This document shows, in pieces, positions 43,466 to 53,229 of a stretch of DNA of 64,000 nucleotides (its first letter is position 1; every line of letters begins with the position of its first letter). The DNA comes from Lonepinella sp051851555. Its GTDB lineage: Bacteria; Pseudomonadota; Gammaproteobacteria; Enterobacterales; Pasteurellaceae. A model generated the notes under the pieces. The model searched no databases, had not been told where the DNA came from, and saw nothing but the letters and a program-made list of their open reading frames with translations. The DNA lies in contig NZ_JBPDVH010000004.1 of NCBI RefSeq assembly GCF_051851555.1, positions 145,012 to 209,011 of the forward strand, in the 5' to 3' direction. A program made the translations under genes and the position numbers.

Positions 43466-43640
43466 TTTCAACATTATTCTTTACTCGCTATCATATTCAA
43501 GATTGCCCCTAAAGAAATATCACTCACGACAAAAAAATATAGACATTTAATTTAATCTCTGGTATTTTCTCCAAAATCGTGGGAATTGTGTACTAAATTT
43601 ACTCCCATTCTACGCAATGAATCTAAGGATAAAAAATAGT

Positions 43641-43961
43641 ATGATGAAAGCAACAACCAAATTCACAAAACTGTGCTTAACCATGGCATTATCGTTACTT
43701 GCAAGTTTGTCCGTGTCCGCCGCAAATACAGCAAAAATGCCTGAACAATGTGAAAAATTGTTCAACGAGGCCGAAAAATTATTTGTTGAGGCACAAAATA
43801 GCCCCGGCACGCACACACAACTGAACAACATTCAAAACAAGTTAAATCAAAGTAAAAAACAAATTCTAGAAATGGAAGTGGCAACCCAAATTAAAAGTTG
43901 TGATCAAGGTTTAGCCAAACTGAGCCAACTACACAAACCAACTGAAGATCAAGCAAACTAA
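43641..43961 (+). CDS. Small secreted DUF5339-like protein
   Basis: This protein of about 106 residues has a signal peptide (MMKATTKFTKLCLTMALSL start; cleavage near SVSA-A) and a short helical mature part with two cysteines (ECKLF-type near the start, SCDQ near the end) that may form a disulphide. It resembles small periplasmic DUF5339 proteins common in Pasteurellaceae. I use ATG 43641, 10 bases after AAGGAT, rather than one 8 codons upstream. Function unknown. Confidence 0.65.
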   Translation: MMKATTKFTKLCLTMALSLLASLSVSAANTAKMPEQCEKLFNEAEKLFVEAQNSPGTHTQLNNIQNKLNQSKKQILEMEVATQIKSCDQGLAKLSQLHKPTEDQAN

Positions 43962-43972
43962 TCTGATCAATT

Positions 43973-44057
43973 CCCTCTCCCTCTGGGAGAGGGCTAGGGT
44001 GAGGGTAAAAAATGTAATAGAACCCCCTCACCCCAACCCTCTCCCAAAGGGAGAGGG
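43973..44057. repeat. Two opposed copies of the CCCTCTCCC repeat
   Basis: A forward copy (43973-44006) and an inverted copy (about 44022-44057) face each other, giving a long palindrome around a 15-base A/T-rich centre. Each arm is itself a hairpin (CCCTCTCCC/GGGAGAGGG). It ends only 24 bases before glnE. Confidence 0.85.
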
Positions 44058-44081
44058 AGCAAATCGTGGGAAAATACCATT

Positions 44082-46979
44082 ATGCTCTCGACCGCCACAA
44101 CTAAAGCCAAACTTCAAGACCTTATTCAAACCCACTTCCCTGAAAAAACGCTCGCAAAAAATACCGCACTTTTAGACAAATTAAACCATGCGGTTGCCAT
44201 GTCAGACTTCGTCTTTGAAGTCTTTAGAAAACAACCGCACTTTTTAGCAGAATGTTTAGACATCTTACCCGAATTACCAGATGGGGAACAATATTTTCCT
44301 CAATTACATCATGAATTAAATCAAATAGATAACGAAGAACAATTTTACAAAACGCTACGCCAATTCCGCAACCGAGAAATGGCCATTTTGAGCATTTGCC
44401 AAAGCCTAAGTTTAGGCACCGTAGAACACATTTTTATCCATTTGTCACAATTAGCCGAAAGCCTGATTATTGGGGCAAGAGATTGGCTTTATCAACAAGC
44501 CTGTCAAGAAATGGGTACGCCTTGTGATGAACAAGGCAATCCGCAGCAACTGTATATTTTAGGCATGGGCAAACTGGGCGGATTTGAGCTGAATTTTTCC
44601 TCTGATATTGATTTAATTTTCACGTATCCCGCCGTAGGTGAAACCATAGGCGGACGCAAAGCCATTGATAATCAAAAATTTTTCGTGCGACTGGGGCAAC
44701 GTTTAGTCAATGCCTTAGATCAATTTACCGCCGACGGCTTTGTGTATCGCACCGATATGCGACTTCGCCCTTTTGGGGACAGTGGAGCCTTAGCGTTAAG
44801 TTTTGCCGCCATGGAAACCTATTATCAAGAACAAGGGCGAGATTGGGAACGCTATGCCATGATTAAAGGGCGAATTTTGGGTTATGATCCACAAGATCCG
44901 AACGCAATAGCCCTACGCCAACTGCTCCGCCCTTTTGTCTATCGCCGTTATATTGATTTCAGCGTGATTCAATCTTTGCGTGAAATGAAAGGCAAAATTG
45001 AGCGAGAAGTTCGCCGTCGTGGTTTAGTGGATAATATTAAATTGGGGGCCGGTGGCATTCGTGAAGTGGAATTTATTGTGCAAGTATTCCAATTAATTCG
45101 GGGTGGACGAGAAATCAGCTTGCAACAACATTCGCTGCTTAACCTGTTGCCAGAATTAGAAAAATTAGGCTTGTTACCGCCTGAGCAACGCCACGATCTC
45201 ACCCAAGCCTATTTGTTTTTACGCCGTGCGGAAAATGTGTTACAGGCCATTAATGACAAGCAAACCCAACTATTGCCAACGGATCCACAGGATCAAGCAC
45301 GTTTAGTGACCGCTTGTGCCGAATTTACCCAGTTGAACGCCGAACATCAGCCCGAAACCGTGCGTTATCCTATTCAAGATTGGGACAGTTTTTATGCCGT
45401 ATTACAACAACATCAACAAAAAGTGCGGTGCGTTTTTGATGAATTAATTGGCGATGAAAAAGAAAAAAGTGAACGTCAGATGGATAACGGCTGGCAAGAT
45501 TTGCTGGAAATGAATGAGGCGGAAATAGAACAATTCCTCACTGAACAGCACATTTCCGAAACCCATTTTGACGAAATCTTAGATCATTTACACAAATTCC
45601 GTCACGAGCTAGAACACCGTGTCATTGGCCATCGTGGGCAAGAAACCCTAAATCAATTATTGCCCCAATTATTTAGCCAAATTTTTAGCCATTCCGCTTA
45701 TTTAACCTTGTTGCCACGCATGTTAAATATCGTGCAACAAATTCTCTCTCGCACCACCTATTTAGAGCTGTTAGTAGAAAATCCGCAGGTACTGACCCAA
45801 TTATTATCGCTCTGTTCACAATCCAAAATGATCGCCGAACAAGTGGCTCGCCACCCGATTTTGTTGGATGAACTGTTAGATCAAAAAAGCCTACAAAATC
45901 CACCGCACTTTGAGCAATATCCTGCGGAATTGCAACAATATTTGCTGCGTTTGCCGCCAGATGACGAAGAACAAATTCTATACGCTTTACGTCAATTTAA
46001 ACAAATTACCCTGCTCCGCATTGCTGCTGCCGATATTCTTGGCGTGTTGCCGATTATGAAAGTCAGCGATCACCTCACCTATTTAGCCGAAGCCATTATT
46101 GCAACGGTAGTGAATTTAGCCTGGCAACAAGTCACCGCTCGCTTTGGTCGCCCACCCCATTTAAACGAGAATGAAAAAGGCTTTGTGGTGGTAGGTTACG
46201 GCAAACTCGGGGGCATTGAGTTAGGCTACAAATCTGATTTAGATTTGGTATTCCTATATGACGGCGTGCAAGGACAGACGGAGGGCGGCAAAAAATCTGT
46301 GGATAATTTTCAATTTTATCTTCGCCTTGCGCAAAAAATCGTCAGTATTTTTAGTATGAACACCAGTGCGGGCGTGCTGTATGAGGTGGATTTACGCTTG
46401 CGACCATCAGGCGAGGCGGGCTTATTGTGCAATTCCTTTGCTGCCTTTAAACAGTACCAACAAAATGAGGCGTGGACGTGGGAACATCAATCGCTCGTAC
46501 GCACTCGAGCCGTGTATGGTGAGCCGAAATTACGCCAACAATTTGAACAAATTCGCACAGAAATTTTATCCACACCACGAGATTTGCCCAAATTAAAAAC
46601 GGATGTATTGGAAATGCGTGATAAAATGTACCAACATTTGGCCAATGCGGATCCCGAAAAATTTAGCATTAAAACCGATCAAGGTGGCATTACGGACATT
46701 GAATTTATCGCCCAATATTTGGTGCTTGCCAATGCCCCAAACAACGCTGAGTTAGCCTATTGGTCAGATAACGTGCGAATTTTTGACAACATGGCAGAAT
46801 TTCAAGTGATAAATGTAGACACTGCCGAACAGCTTAAAGATTGCTACACGAGCTTACGCAACCGTATTCATCAGCTTAATTTACTGGGTGAAAAAACCAT
46901 TGTAGATACCCGTGAATTTAGTGAAGTGCGGTTATTTATTCAGCAAATTTGGAAAGAACTTTTTAATGACAACCATTGA
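44082..46979 (+). CDS. glnE: Glutamine synthetase adenylyltransferase/removase
   Basis: This 965-residue bifunctional enzyme regulates glutamine synthetase. The two nucleotidyltransferase domains are visible: GMGKLGGFELNFSSDIDLIF in blocks 161-180 (Asp175, Asp177) and GYGKLGGIELGYKSDLDL near 705. Length is close to known GlnE proteins. The upstream opposed repeat leaves little room for a promoter, and no clear ribosome site is seen. Confidence 0.95.
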   Translation: MLSTATTKAKLQDLIQTHFPEKTLAKNTALLDKLNHAVAMSDFVFEVFRKQPHFLAECLDILPELPDGEQYFPQLHHELNQIDNEEQFYKTLRQFRNREMAILSICQSLSLGTVEHIFIHLSQLAESLIIGARDWLYQQACQEMGTPCDEQGNPQQLYILGMGKLGGFELNFSSDIDLIFTYPAVGETIGGRKAIDNQKFFVRLGQRLVNALDQFTADGFVYRTDMRLRPFGDSGALALSFAAMETYYQEQGRDWERYAMIKGRILGYDPQDPNAIALRQLLRPFVYRRYIDFSVIQSLREMKGKIEREVRRRGLVDNIKLGAGGIREVEFIVQVFQLIRGGREISLQQHSLLNLLPELEKLGLLPPEQRHDLTQAYLFLRRAENVLQAINDKQTQLLPTDPQDQARLVTACAEFTQLNAEHQPETVRYPIQDWDSFYAVLQQHQQKVRCVFDELIGDEKEKSERQMDNGWQDLLEMNEAEIEQFLTEQHISETHFDEILDHLHKFRHELEHRVIGHRGQETLNQLLPQLFSQIFSHSAYLTLLPRMLNIVQQILSRTTYLELLVENPQVLTQLLSLCSQSKMIAEQVARHPILLDELLDQKSLQNPPHFEQYPAELQQYLLRLPPDDEEQILYALRQFKQITLLRIAAADILGVLPIMKVSDHLTYLAEAIIATVVNLAWQQVTARFGRPPHLNENEKGFVVVGYGKLGGIELGYKSDLDLVFLYDGVQGQTEGGKKSVDNFQFYLRLAQKIVSIFSMNTSAGVLYEVDLRLRPSGEAGLLCNSFAAFKQYQQNEAWTWEHQSLVRTRAVYGEPKLRQQFEQIRTEILSTPRDLPKLKTDVLEMRDKMYQHLANADPEKFSIKTDQGGITDIEFIAQYLVLANAPNNAELAYWSDNVRIFDNMAEFQVINVDTAEQLKDCYTSLRNRIHQLNLLGEKTIVDTREFSEVRLFIQQIWKELFNDNH

Positions 46980-47298
46980 TATTGAAATCGCCTACGCCTA
47001 CCCCAAATCCTATTTCTTAAAAAAATTACAGGTAGAACAAGGCACTACGGTACAAGCCGCCATTTTACAATCGGGTATTTTGCAACAATACACCGACATT
47101 GATTTACGAGAAAACAAAGTCGGCGTATTCGCTCGCCCCGTGAAACTCACTGATCCTGTTAATCAAGGCGACCGCATTGAAATCTACCGTCCGTTACTCG
47201 CCGACCCGAAAGAAATTCGTCGTAAACGGGCGGAAGAACAGGCGAGAGAGGCGGCGGAGAAGAAAAAGTTAGAGAAAATAAAAAACGAGGGCTGTTAA
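46966..47298 (+). CDS. rnfH: RnfH family ubiquitin-like protein
   Basis: This 110-residue UPF0125 protein of the beta-grasp fold has the typical VEIAYA-type start (IDIEIAYAYPKSYF) and the REGDRIEIYRPLLADPKEIRRKRA-like end. I start at ATG 46966, overlapping glnE by 14 bases; the longer frame is inside glnE. In other bacteria it lies with ratA and smpB; here it stands after glnE. Confidence 0.88.
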   Translation: MTTIDIEIAYAYPKSYFLKKLQVEQGTTVQAAILQSGILQQYTDIDLRENKVGVFARPVKLTDPVNQGDRIEIYRPLLADPKEIRRKRAEEQAREAAEKKKLEKIKNEGC

Positions 47299-47309
47299 CA
47301 TGTTGGTTA

Positions 47310-47379
47310 ACCCTCAGTTTTGCCCCATCAAAAACGAATTTTTGTGATCTTGATTCCAAAATTGAACTCAACATCTTGA
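47310..47379. repeat. 68-base repeat, copy B
   Basis: Diverged partner of 38951-39018, sharing TTTTGCCCC, GATCTTGATTCCAAAATTGAA and the final ATCTTG or CTCTTG. It lies about 55 bases before the Rpn nuclease gene. Confidence 0.7.
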
Positions 47380-47434
47380 GCAATATTAACCATACAGTAA
47401 TATTCAATTGTATAAATAACAAAAGGATATTATT

Positions 47435-48316
47435 ATGCAAGCACATTCTCGTTATATTGATCTGACCACCGATTACGGCTTTAAACGTATTTTTGGTAGA
47501 GAAACCGACAAAGATCTATTGATTGATTTTCTGAATGATTTATTCCAAGGGCGGAAAATCATTAAAGATTTGGTTTACAATAAAAACGAACACCAAGGTG
47601 ATACGGATACATTCGGTACCGTCATTTTCGATTTAACCTGTACAGCAGATGACGATAGCCAATTTATTATTGAAGTACAACGTAGCCATCAAGACAACTT
47701 CAAACAACGAACCATTTATTACCGCAGTAAACTTATCGCCGACCAAGCCCCCAAAGGCGATAGAAATACGTGGGGCTACGCCATTACAGAAACCTATGTT
47801 ATCGCCATCATGGACGGTTTTCGTTTTTCTGATACACAAAATTATTTGCACGATATTTGCCTTTGTCACAGGCAGACAGGCGAGATCTTTTATGATAGAC
47901 TAGGTTTCATCTATATTGAATTATTGAATTTCAACAAAAGTGAGAAAGCGCTAGAAAGTGATTTAGATAAATGGTTATATATATTAAAAAACATGGCCAA
48001 ACTAGACAAACTGTCGCCATTTTTACGCAAACCCATTTTTGAAAAATTATTTAAAATCGCCGAATACACCAAACTCAATAAAGAGGAAAAAGAAATGTAT
48101 GATGTCAGCTTAAAACGTAAATGGGACGAACATGCCGTACATGAGTACTGGAAAAAACAGGGATTACAAGAAGGCCGCTTGGAGGGCCGCCTAGAGGGAC
48201 GTTTGGAAACCTTAAAAGAAAGCGCCTTAAACATGCTTGAACGTGGTTTTGATATACAAACTATTTCCGACGTCATTCATCTGCCCATTGATGAAATCAA
48301 GAAACTACGCAATTAA
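47435..48316 (+). CDS. Rpn-family recombination-promoting nuclease
   Basis: This 293-residue PD-(D/E)xK nuclease-like protein (often called a putative transposase) starts YIDLTTDYGFKRIFG. The active-site residues appear as Asp66 and Glu80-x-Gln82 (FDLTCT and FIIEVQ). The C-terminus has repeated EGRL units (about 246-262), usual in this family, and a final helix pair. Rpn proteins promote RecA-independent recombination; some act in phage defence. It has its own terminator and is probably an accessory gene. Confidence 0.85.
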   Translation: MQAHSRYIDLTTDYGFKRIFGRETDKDLLIDFLNDLFQGRKIIKDLVYNKNEHQGDTDTFGTVIFDLTCTADDDSQFIIEVQRSHQDNFKQRTIYYRSKLIADQAPKGDRNTWGYAITETYVIAIMDGFRFSDTQNYLHDICLCHRQTGEIFYDRLGFIYIELLNFNKSEKALESDLDKWLYILKNMAKLDKLSPFLRKPIFEKLFKIAEYTKLNKEEKEMYDVSLKRKWDEHAVHEYWKKQGLQEGRLEGRLEGRLETLKESALNMLERGFDIQTISDVIHLPIDEIKKLRN

Positions 48317-48333
48317 ATATAAACTCAAAAAAG

Positions 48334-48357
48334 ACCGCAGTCCTGACTGTGGTTTTT
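48334..48357 (+). terminator. Terminator of the Rpn nuclease gene
   Basis: ACCGCAGT (48334-48341) pairs with ACTGTGGT (48346-48353) with one G-U pair, then TTTT. Confidence 0.8.
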
Positions 48358-48418
48358 GTCCATTTTAGCTAATCATATAGAACTGTGAAAACCTCAAAGA
48401 ATCACATAAGGATAAAAA

Positions 48419-49609
48419 ATGACGCATTACTGCTTACCCGAACACATCACCCCTGAAATTTTCCTACGAGATTATTGGCAGAAAAAACCGTTAATTATTC
48501 GTCATGGTTTGCCACAAATTGTGGGGCAATTTGAACCCGACGATATTATTGAATTGGCTCAAAACGAAGATGTGACGGCACGACTGGTGAAAACTTATGC
48601 GGATGATGATTGGAAAGTGAGTTTTAGTCCATTGAGCGAACAAGATTTTGAAAACTTGCCTGAACGTTGGTCAGTGTTGGTACAAAATTTAGAACAATGG
48701 TCTACGGAACTGGGCGATCTTTGGCAAGCCTTTGGCTTTATTCCGCAATGGCAACGGGACGATATTATGGTGTCTTACGCCCCGAAAGGCGGTTCGGTGG
48801 GTAAACATTATGATGAATATGATGTGTTTCTGGTGCAAGGCTACGGTCAACGCCGTTGGCAGTTGGGCAAATGGTGTGATCCGAGCACCGAATTTAAGCC
48901 GAATCAGCCGATCCGTATTTTTGATGATATGGGCGAGTTGGTGATTGATGAAGTCATGAATCCGGGCGATATTTTGTATGTCCCCGCCAGAATGTCCCAT
49001 TACGGCGTGGCAGAAAGCGATTGTTTAACCTTTTCTTTTGGGCTGCGTTACCCGAATTTGAGTGATATTTTAGAGAACGTGAACAAAGGCTTTTGTCATA
49101 AAAATCCTGATATTGATTTGTCCGCGTTTTTATTGCCATTACGTTTAGCGCAAACCCCACAAGCCACAGGCAAACTGGGGCAACCCGAAATTCAAGCAAT
49201 TAAAAGCAAATTGATAGAGAAATTATCTGAATCGCCTGAATTTGATCGCCTATTCCAACAGGCTCTCGCTCAAACCGTCACATCACGCCGTTATGAAATG
49301 TTGGTGTCTGATGATATGGCTGATCCTGATGAAATTCTAGAATTATTGCAACAAGAAAGTGCGGTGATTTCACAGGATAATAATTGCAAACTGGCGTATT
49401 TAGAGCAACCTGAATTAGAAATTTACGCCAATGGCGAATGGTTAGATGAACTAAATCCGTTGGAAAAAGCCATTTTAAAAGCCCTTGCAGACGGTGAACA
49501 CCTTGATTTATCCGCCATTCAGCAATTAACCAGTGACGATATTGACATGGATTTGTTGATAGACAGTATTTGTAACTGGGTGGATGATGGCTGGGTCGTC
49601 ATTGAGTAA
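48419..49609 (+). CDS. roxA: Ribosomal protein L16 arginine hydroxylase RoxA/YcfD
   Basis: This 396-residue cupin/JmjC-type Fe(II)/2-oxoglutarate oxygenase has iron ligands His130, Asp132 (KHYDEYDVF) and His194 (SHYG), with the start TPEIFLRDYWQKKPLII typical of the family. E. coli YcfD hydroxylates Arg81 of L16. The C-terminal winged-helix part is present. Confidence 0.9.
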   Translation: MTHYCLPEHITPEIFLRDYWQKKPLIIRHGLPQIVGQFEPDDIIELAQNEDVTARLVKTYADDDWKVSFSPLSEQDFENLPERWSVLVQNLEQWSTELGDLWQAFGFIPQWQRDDIMVSYAPKGGSVGKHYDEYDVFLVQGYGQRRWQLGKWCDPSTEFKPNQPIRIFDDMGELVIDEVMNPGDILYVPARMSHYGVAESDCLTFSFGLRYPNLSDILENVNKGFCHKNPDIDLSAFLLPLRLAQTPQATGKLGQPEIQAIKSKLIEKLSESPEFDRLFQQALAQTVTSRRYEMLVSDDMADPDEILELLQQESAVISQDNNCKLAYLEQPELEIYANGEWLDELNPLEKAILKALADGEHLDLSAIQQLTSDDIDMDLLIDSICNWVDDGWVVIE

Positions 49610-49616
49610 GATAAAC

Positions 49617-49645
49617 AGAACCCCGATATATCGGGGTTCTTTGTC
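49617..49645. terminator. Shared terminator of roxA and guaA
   Basis: AGAACCCCGATATATCGGGGTTCT is a perfect palindrome (49617-49640) followed by TTGTCTTT; it sits between convergent genes. Confidence 0.92.
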
Positions 49646-49663
49646 TTTATTGATAGAAACTGG

Positions 49664-51235
49664 TTATTCCCACTCAATCGTGGCCGGTGGTTTGCCACTT
49701 ACATCATACACCACCCTTGAAATCCCACTCACTTCATTAATAATCCGATTGGAGATTTTGCCAAGTAAATCATAAGGCAAATGCGCCCAATGTGCGGTCA
49801 TAAAATCAATTGTTTCGACGGCACGCAAGGAAACAACCCAATCATATTTACGTCCATCCCCCATCACGCCGACGGATTTCACCGGCAAGAATACGGTAAA
49901 GGCTTGGCTGACCTTGTAATACCAGCCTGAATTGTAAAGTTCTTCAATAAAGATTGCGTCGGCTTTACGTAGTAAATCGCAATATTCTTTTTTGATTTCG
50001 CCTAGCACACGCACGCCTAAACCGGGGCCAGGGAATGGGTGGCGATTCAGCATTTCAGCCGGCAAGCCTAAGGCTAAACCGATTTTACGCACTTCATCTT
50101 TAAATAATTCACGCAATGGCTCCACTAAACCAAGTTTCATATAATCCGGTAAACCGCCGACATTATGGTGAGATTTGATGACATGGGCTTTGCCTGTTTT
50201 GCTGGCTGCCGATTCAATCACATCTGGATAAATGGTGCCTTGTGCCAACCATTTCACGTTGGTTTGTTTGTGGGATTCTTCATCAAACACATCCACAAAC
50301 ACTTTACCGATAATTTTGCGTTTTTTCTCGGGATCGTTTTCACCTTTTAAGGCGTCTAAAAAACGATCTTCGGCATTAACACGGATAATGTTTAAGCCAA
50401 ATTTATCACCAAACATTTCCATGACTTGATCGCCCTCGTTTAGGCGTAACAAACCATTATCCACAAATACACAGTGTAAATTTTTACCAATAGCACGGTG
50501 TAATAACAAGGCCGTGACGGAAGAATCCACGCCACCAGACAAGCCTAAAATAACTTCATCATTCCCCACTTGGGCTTTAATGCGGGCCACGGCATCTTCT
50601 ATAATATTTTCCGCCGTCCATTTGGTTTCGCAACCACAAATATTCACCACAAAATTGGTGAGTAACGCCAAGCCGCTTTTGGTGTGGGTCACTTCAGGGT
50701 GGAATTGCACACCATAGCAACGGCGTTTTTCGTCTGACATAGCCGCAATCGGACAAGTTGGCGTGGTGCCAGTCACTTGGAAATCGGTGGGTAAACGAGT
50801 CACTTTGTCGCCATGACTCATCCATACATCTAATTTAGGTTGCGAGGCATTAACATCATCATTTAATTGAGCGAATAATTGGCAAGTTGCCTGTAAATCC
50901 ACTTGTGCATAACCAAATTCACGGTGATCGGAATTTTCGGTTAAACCGCCTAATTGCATTGCCATGGTTTGCATGCCGTAGCAAATGCCTAACACAGGCA
51001 CGCCTGCGGTAAACACATATTCTGGCGCACGAGGGCTGTTGTCTTCCGTGGTACTTTCAGGACCACCTGATAAAATAATCCCCGTTGGGTTAAATTCACG
51101 GATTTGAGCTTCCGTGACATCCCACGCCCAAAGTTCGCAGTATACCCCAATTTCACGCACACGACGTGCGATTAATTGGGTATATTGTGAACCGAAATCT
51201 AAAATTAAAATTTTATGTTGGTGAATGTTGTTCAT
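49664..51235 (-). CDS. guaA: GMP synthase (glutamine-hydrolysing)
   Basis: This 523-residue enzyme makes GMP from XMP. The class I amidotransferase domain has Cys85 (GICYGM) and the ATP pyrophosphatase domain has LGLSGGVDSSV. The C-terminus ends in the ATIEWE motif. guaB lies upstream with a small lipoprotein gene between them. Confidence 0.97.
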   Translation of the reverse strand: MNNIHQHKILILDFGSQYTQLIARRVREIGVYCELWAWDVTEAQIREFNPTGIILSGGPESTTEDNSPRAPEYVFTAGVPVLGICYGMQTMAMQLGGLTENSDHREFGYAQVDLQATCQLFAQLNDDVNASQPKLDVWMSHGDKVTRLPTDFQVTGTTPTCPIAAMSDEKRRCYGVQFHPEVTHTKSGLALLTNFVVNICGCETKWTAENIIEDAVARIKAQVGNDEVILGLSGGVDSSVTALLLHRAIGKNLHCVFVDNGLLRLNEGDQVMEMFGDKFGLNIIRVNAEDRFLDALKGENDPEKKRKIIGKVFVDVFDEESHKQTNVKWLAQGTIYPDVIESAASKTGKAHVIKSHHNVGGLPDYMKLGLVEPLRELFKDEVRKIGLALGLPAEMLNRHPFPGPGLGVRVLGEIKKEYCDLLRKADAIFIEELYNSGWYYKVSQAFTVFLPVKSVGVMGDGRKYDWVVSLRAVETIDFMTAHWAHLPYDLLGKISNRIINEVSGISRVVYDVSGKPPATIEWE

Positions 51236-51243
51236 TTTTTACC

Positions 51244-51564
51244 TTATTTTTTAGTATTCTCACAAGCTCTTGTTTCTAAGATTTGCAATCCTTCTTTTTT
51301 ATATACGCCAAATGAACCCTCTCGGCAATCTGATCCAAAAAGATTCTGAAATTGCTTTGTTGTCTTACCTTGTGCAATAAAAAATAAATTACCTTGTTCA
51401 TCTTGAGTTTGTTTAAGAATAACCCAGTTATTTTTTTGTAATGTGCTTAAAACACTCTCTTGAGATTGCCCTTCATACACATCAGGTACACCACTAGCAG
51501 ACCAGTCATTTGCACAAGCCGTCATAAAGAATATCGTTGCAATCAATAGCAAAAATTTTTTCAT
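51244..51564 (-). CDS. Small lipoprotein between guaB and guaA
   Basis: This 106-residue protein has a lipobox (MTAC, Cys17) and a short C-terminal domain with two cysteines (DCREGS and RACEN). I use the ATG with AAGGAA upstream (MKKFLLLI), dropping eight leader residues. It is 8 bases before guaA. Its position splits the guaBA operon; function unknown. Confidence 0.7.
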   Translation of the reverse strand: MKKFLLLIATIFFMTACANDWSASGVPDVYEGQSQESVLSTLQKNNWVILKQTQDEQGNLFFIAQGKTTKQFQNLFGSDCREGSFGVYKKEGLQILETRACENTKK

Positions 51565-51635
51565 TTTAATTTCCTTGTTTGTTAACAATATTTAATCGTT
51601 CAAAAAAATGCGACGAAATTTGACCGCAGTTTTAC

Positions 51636-53099
51636 TTATCCCATGCGATAATTCGGCGCTTCTTTCGTAATCGTCACATCATGCACATGACTTTCTTTAA
51701 TTCCTGCGCCACTGATTCGTACAAATTGTGCTTTGGTGCGAAGATCTTCAATGGTGGCAGAGCCGGTTAAGCCCATGCAAGAACGTAATCCGCCCATTTG
51801 TTGATGGACAATTTCACGTAAATAACCTTTGTAAGGAATTCGCCCCTCAATGCCCTCTGGCACGAGTTTATCAGCGGCATTATCCGATTGGAAATAGCGG
51901 TCTGAAGACCCTTTTGCCATGGCGCCTAAGGATCCCATACCTCGATAAGATTTAAAAGAACGTCCTTGATAGAGTTCAATTTCGCCCGGCGCCTCTTCGG
52001 TTCCCGCAAACATGGATCCCACCATCACGCAATTTGCCCCTGCTGCAATGGCTTTGGCAATATCACCTGAAAAACGAATCCCCCCGTCAGCAATCACAGG
52101 AATACCACGATCAGCCAGCGCAGCTGCGGCCTCGGCAATGGCGGTGATTTGTGGCACACCCACGCCAGTGACGATACGAGTCGTACAAATGGAACCGGGT
52201 CCAATCCCGACTTTTACGGCACTGGCGCCCGCGTCTGCTAAGGCTATGGCTCCCTCAGCCGTTGCAATATTGCCGGCCACAATTTGTAAATCGGGGTATT
52301 TGGCTCGAGTTTCACGCACTCGTTGCAATACACCCTCAGAATGGCCATGGGAAGAATCAATTAATAACACATCTACGCCCGCTTGCACTAACGCCTCAAT
52401 GCGTTCTTCATTGCCCGCACCCGCACCGACAGCGGCCCCGACACGTAAACGACCAAATTCATCTTTACAAGCATTTGGGGTATTTTGCGCTTTTTGATAG
52501 TCTTTTAAGGTAATCATGCCTTTTAACTTCTCATTCGCATCTAATACCAACACTTTTTCCACACGATGTTGGTGCATTAAACCAAAGATTTCTTCACGTT
52601 TGGCGTTTTCTTTCACGGTAACAAGACGTTCTCTTGGCGTCATAAATTCTGCAATAGTTTTGCTATGATCTGAGACAAAACGCACATCACGGCCGGTGAT
52701 AATACCGACCAATTCGCCCGCATGATCCACCACAGGGAAACTGGCAAAGCCATTTTTCTGGGTAATGTCGGCTAATTGCGCCAAGGTCATATCGGGTTGC
52801 ACACAAACAGGTTCGGATACAATCCCACTTTCAAATTTTTTCACTTTACGCACACGTTCCGCTTGGCGTTCAATAGACATATTTTTATGAATAAAACCAA
52901 TTCCGCCCTCTTGCGCTAAGGAAATCGCTAATTTGGTTTCCGTCACGGTATCCATTGCCGCAGACAGCATTGGGATATTTAAGCGAATGGTTTTGGTTAA
53001 TTGGGTGGACAAATCAGCGGTGTTGGGTAACACGGTGGAATGTGCGGGGACGAGTAAAACGTCATCAAAAGTTAAGGCTTCTTGCTTAATTCGTAACAT
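51636..53099 (-). CDS. guaB: IMP dehydrogenase
   Basis: This 487-residue enzyme converts IMP to XMP. The catalytic cysteine loop GPGSICTTRIVTGVGVP (about 300) and the flap region are intact, and two CBS domains occupy about 94-205. It is transcribed divergently from birA. Confidence 0.97.
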   Translation of the reverse strand: MLRIKQEALTFDDVLLVPAHSTVLPNTADLSTQLTKTIRLNIPMLSAAMDTVTETKLAISLAQEGGIGFIHKNMSIERQAERVRKVKKFESGIVSEPVCVQPDMTLAQLADITQKNGFASFPVVDHAGELVGIITGRDVRFVSDHSKTIAEFMTPRERLVTVKENAKREEIFGLMHQHRVEKVLVLDANEKLKGMITLKDYQKAQNTPNACKDEFGRLRVGAAVGAGAGNEERIEALVQAGVDVLLIDSSHGHSEGVLQRVRETRAKYPDLQIVAGNIATAEGAIALADAGASAVKVGIGPGSICTTRIVTGVGVPQITAIAEAAAALADRGIPVIADGGIRFSGDIAKAIAAGANCVMVGSMFAGTEEAPGEIELYQGRSFKSYRGMGSLGAMAKGSSDRYFQSDNAADKLVPEGIEGRIPYKGYLREIVHQQMGGLRSCMGLTGSATIEDLRTKAQFVRISGAGIKESHVHDVTITKEAPNYRMG

Positions 53100-53229
53100 T
53101 GCAATATTCTCTCTTTTAAGTGTATGCTATAAAATATTGCGAACGCATTATACAGATTTAACCTTATTTTGTGAACGAATTTTTGTGAAAAATCTGGCTT
53201 TTTTTAACGCAGGATTAAAAAGGAAATCT

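Larger units (their letters stand above)
43141..43640. other. 500-base divergent regulatory region
   Basis: The AT-rich region between cydA and a small secreted-protein gene has no ORF. It holds the FNR-like dyad and the ArcA-like direct repeats listed separately. Confidence 0.75.

Noticed and set aside
52933..53229. N-terminal extension of BirA
   Set aside because: The extra region overlaps guaB on the other strand; ATG 53230 has a ribosome site and fits BirA.
53100..53229. PurR operator or riboswitch upstream of guaB
   Set aside because: No ACGCAAACGTTTGCGT-like palindrome or known riboswitch core was visible.
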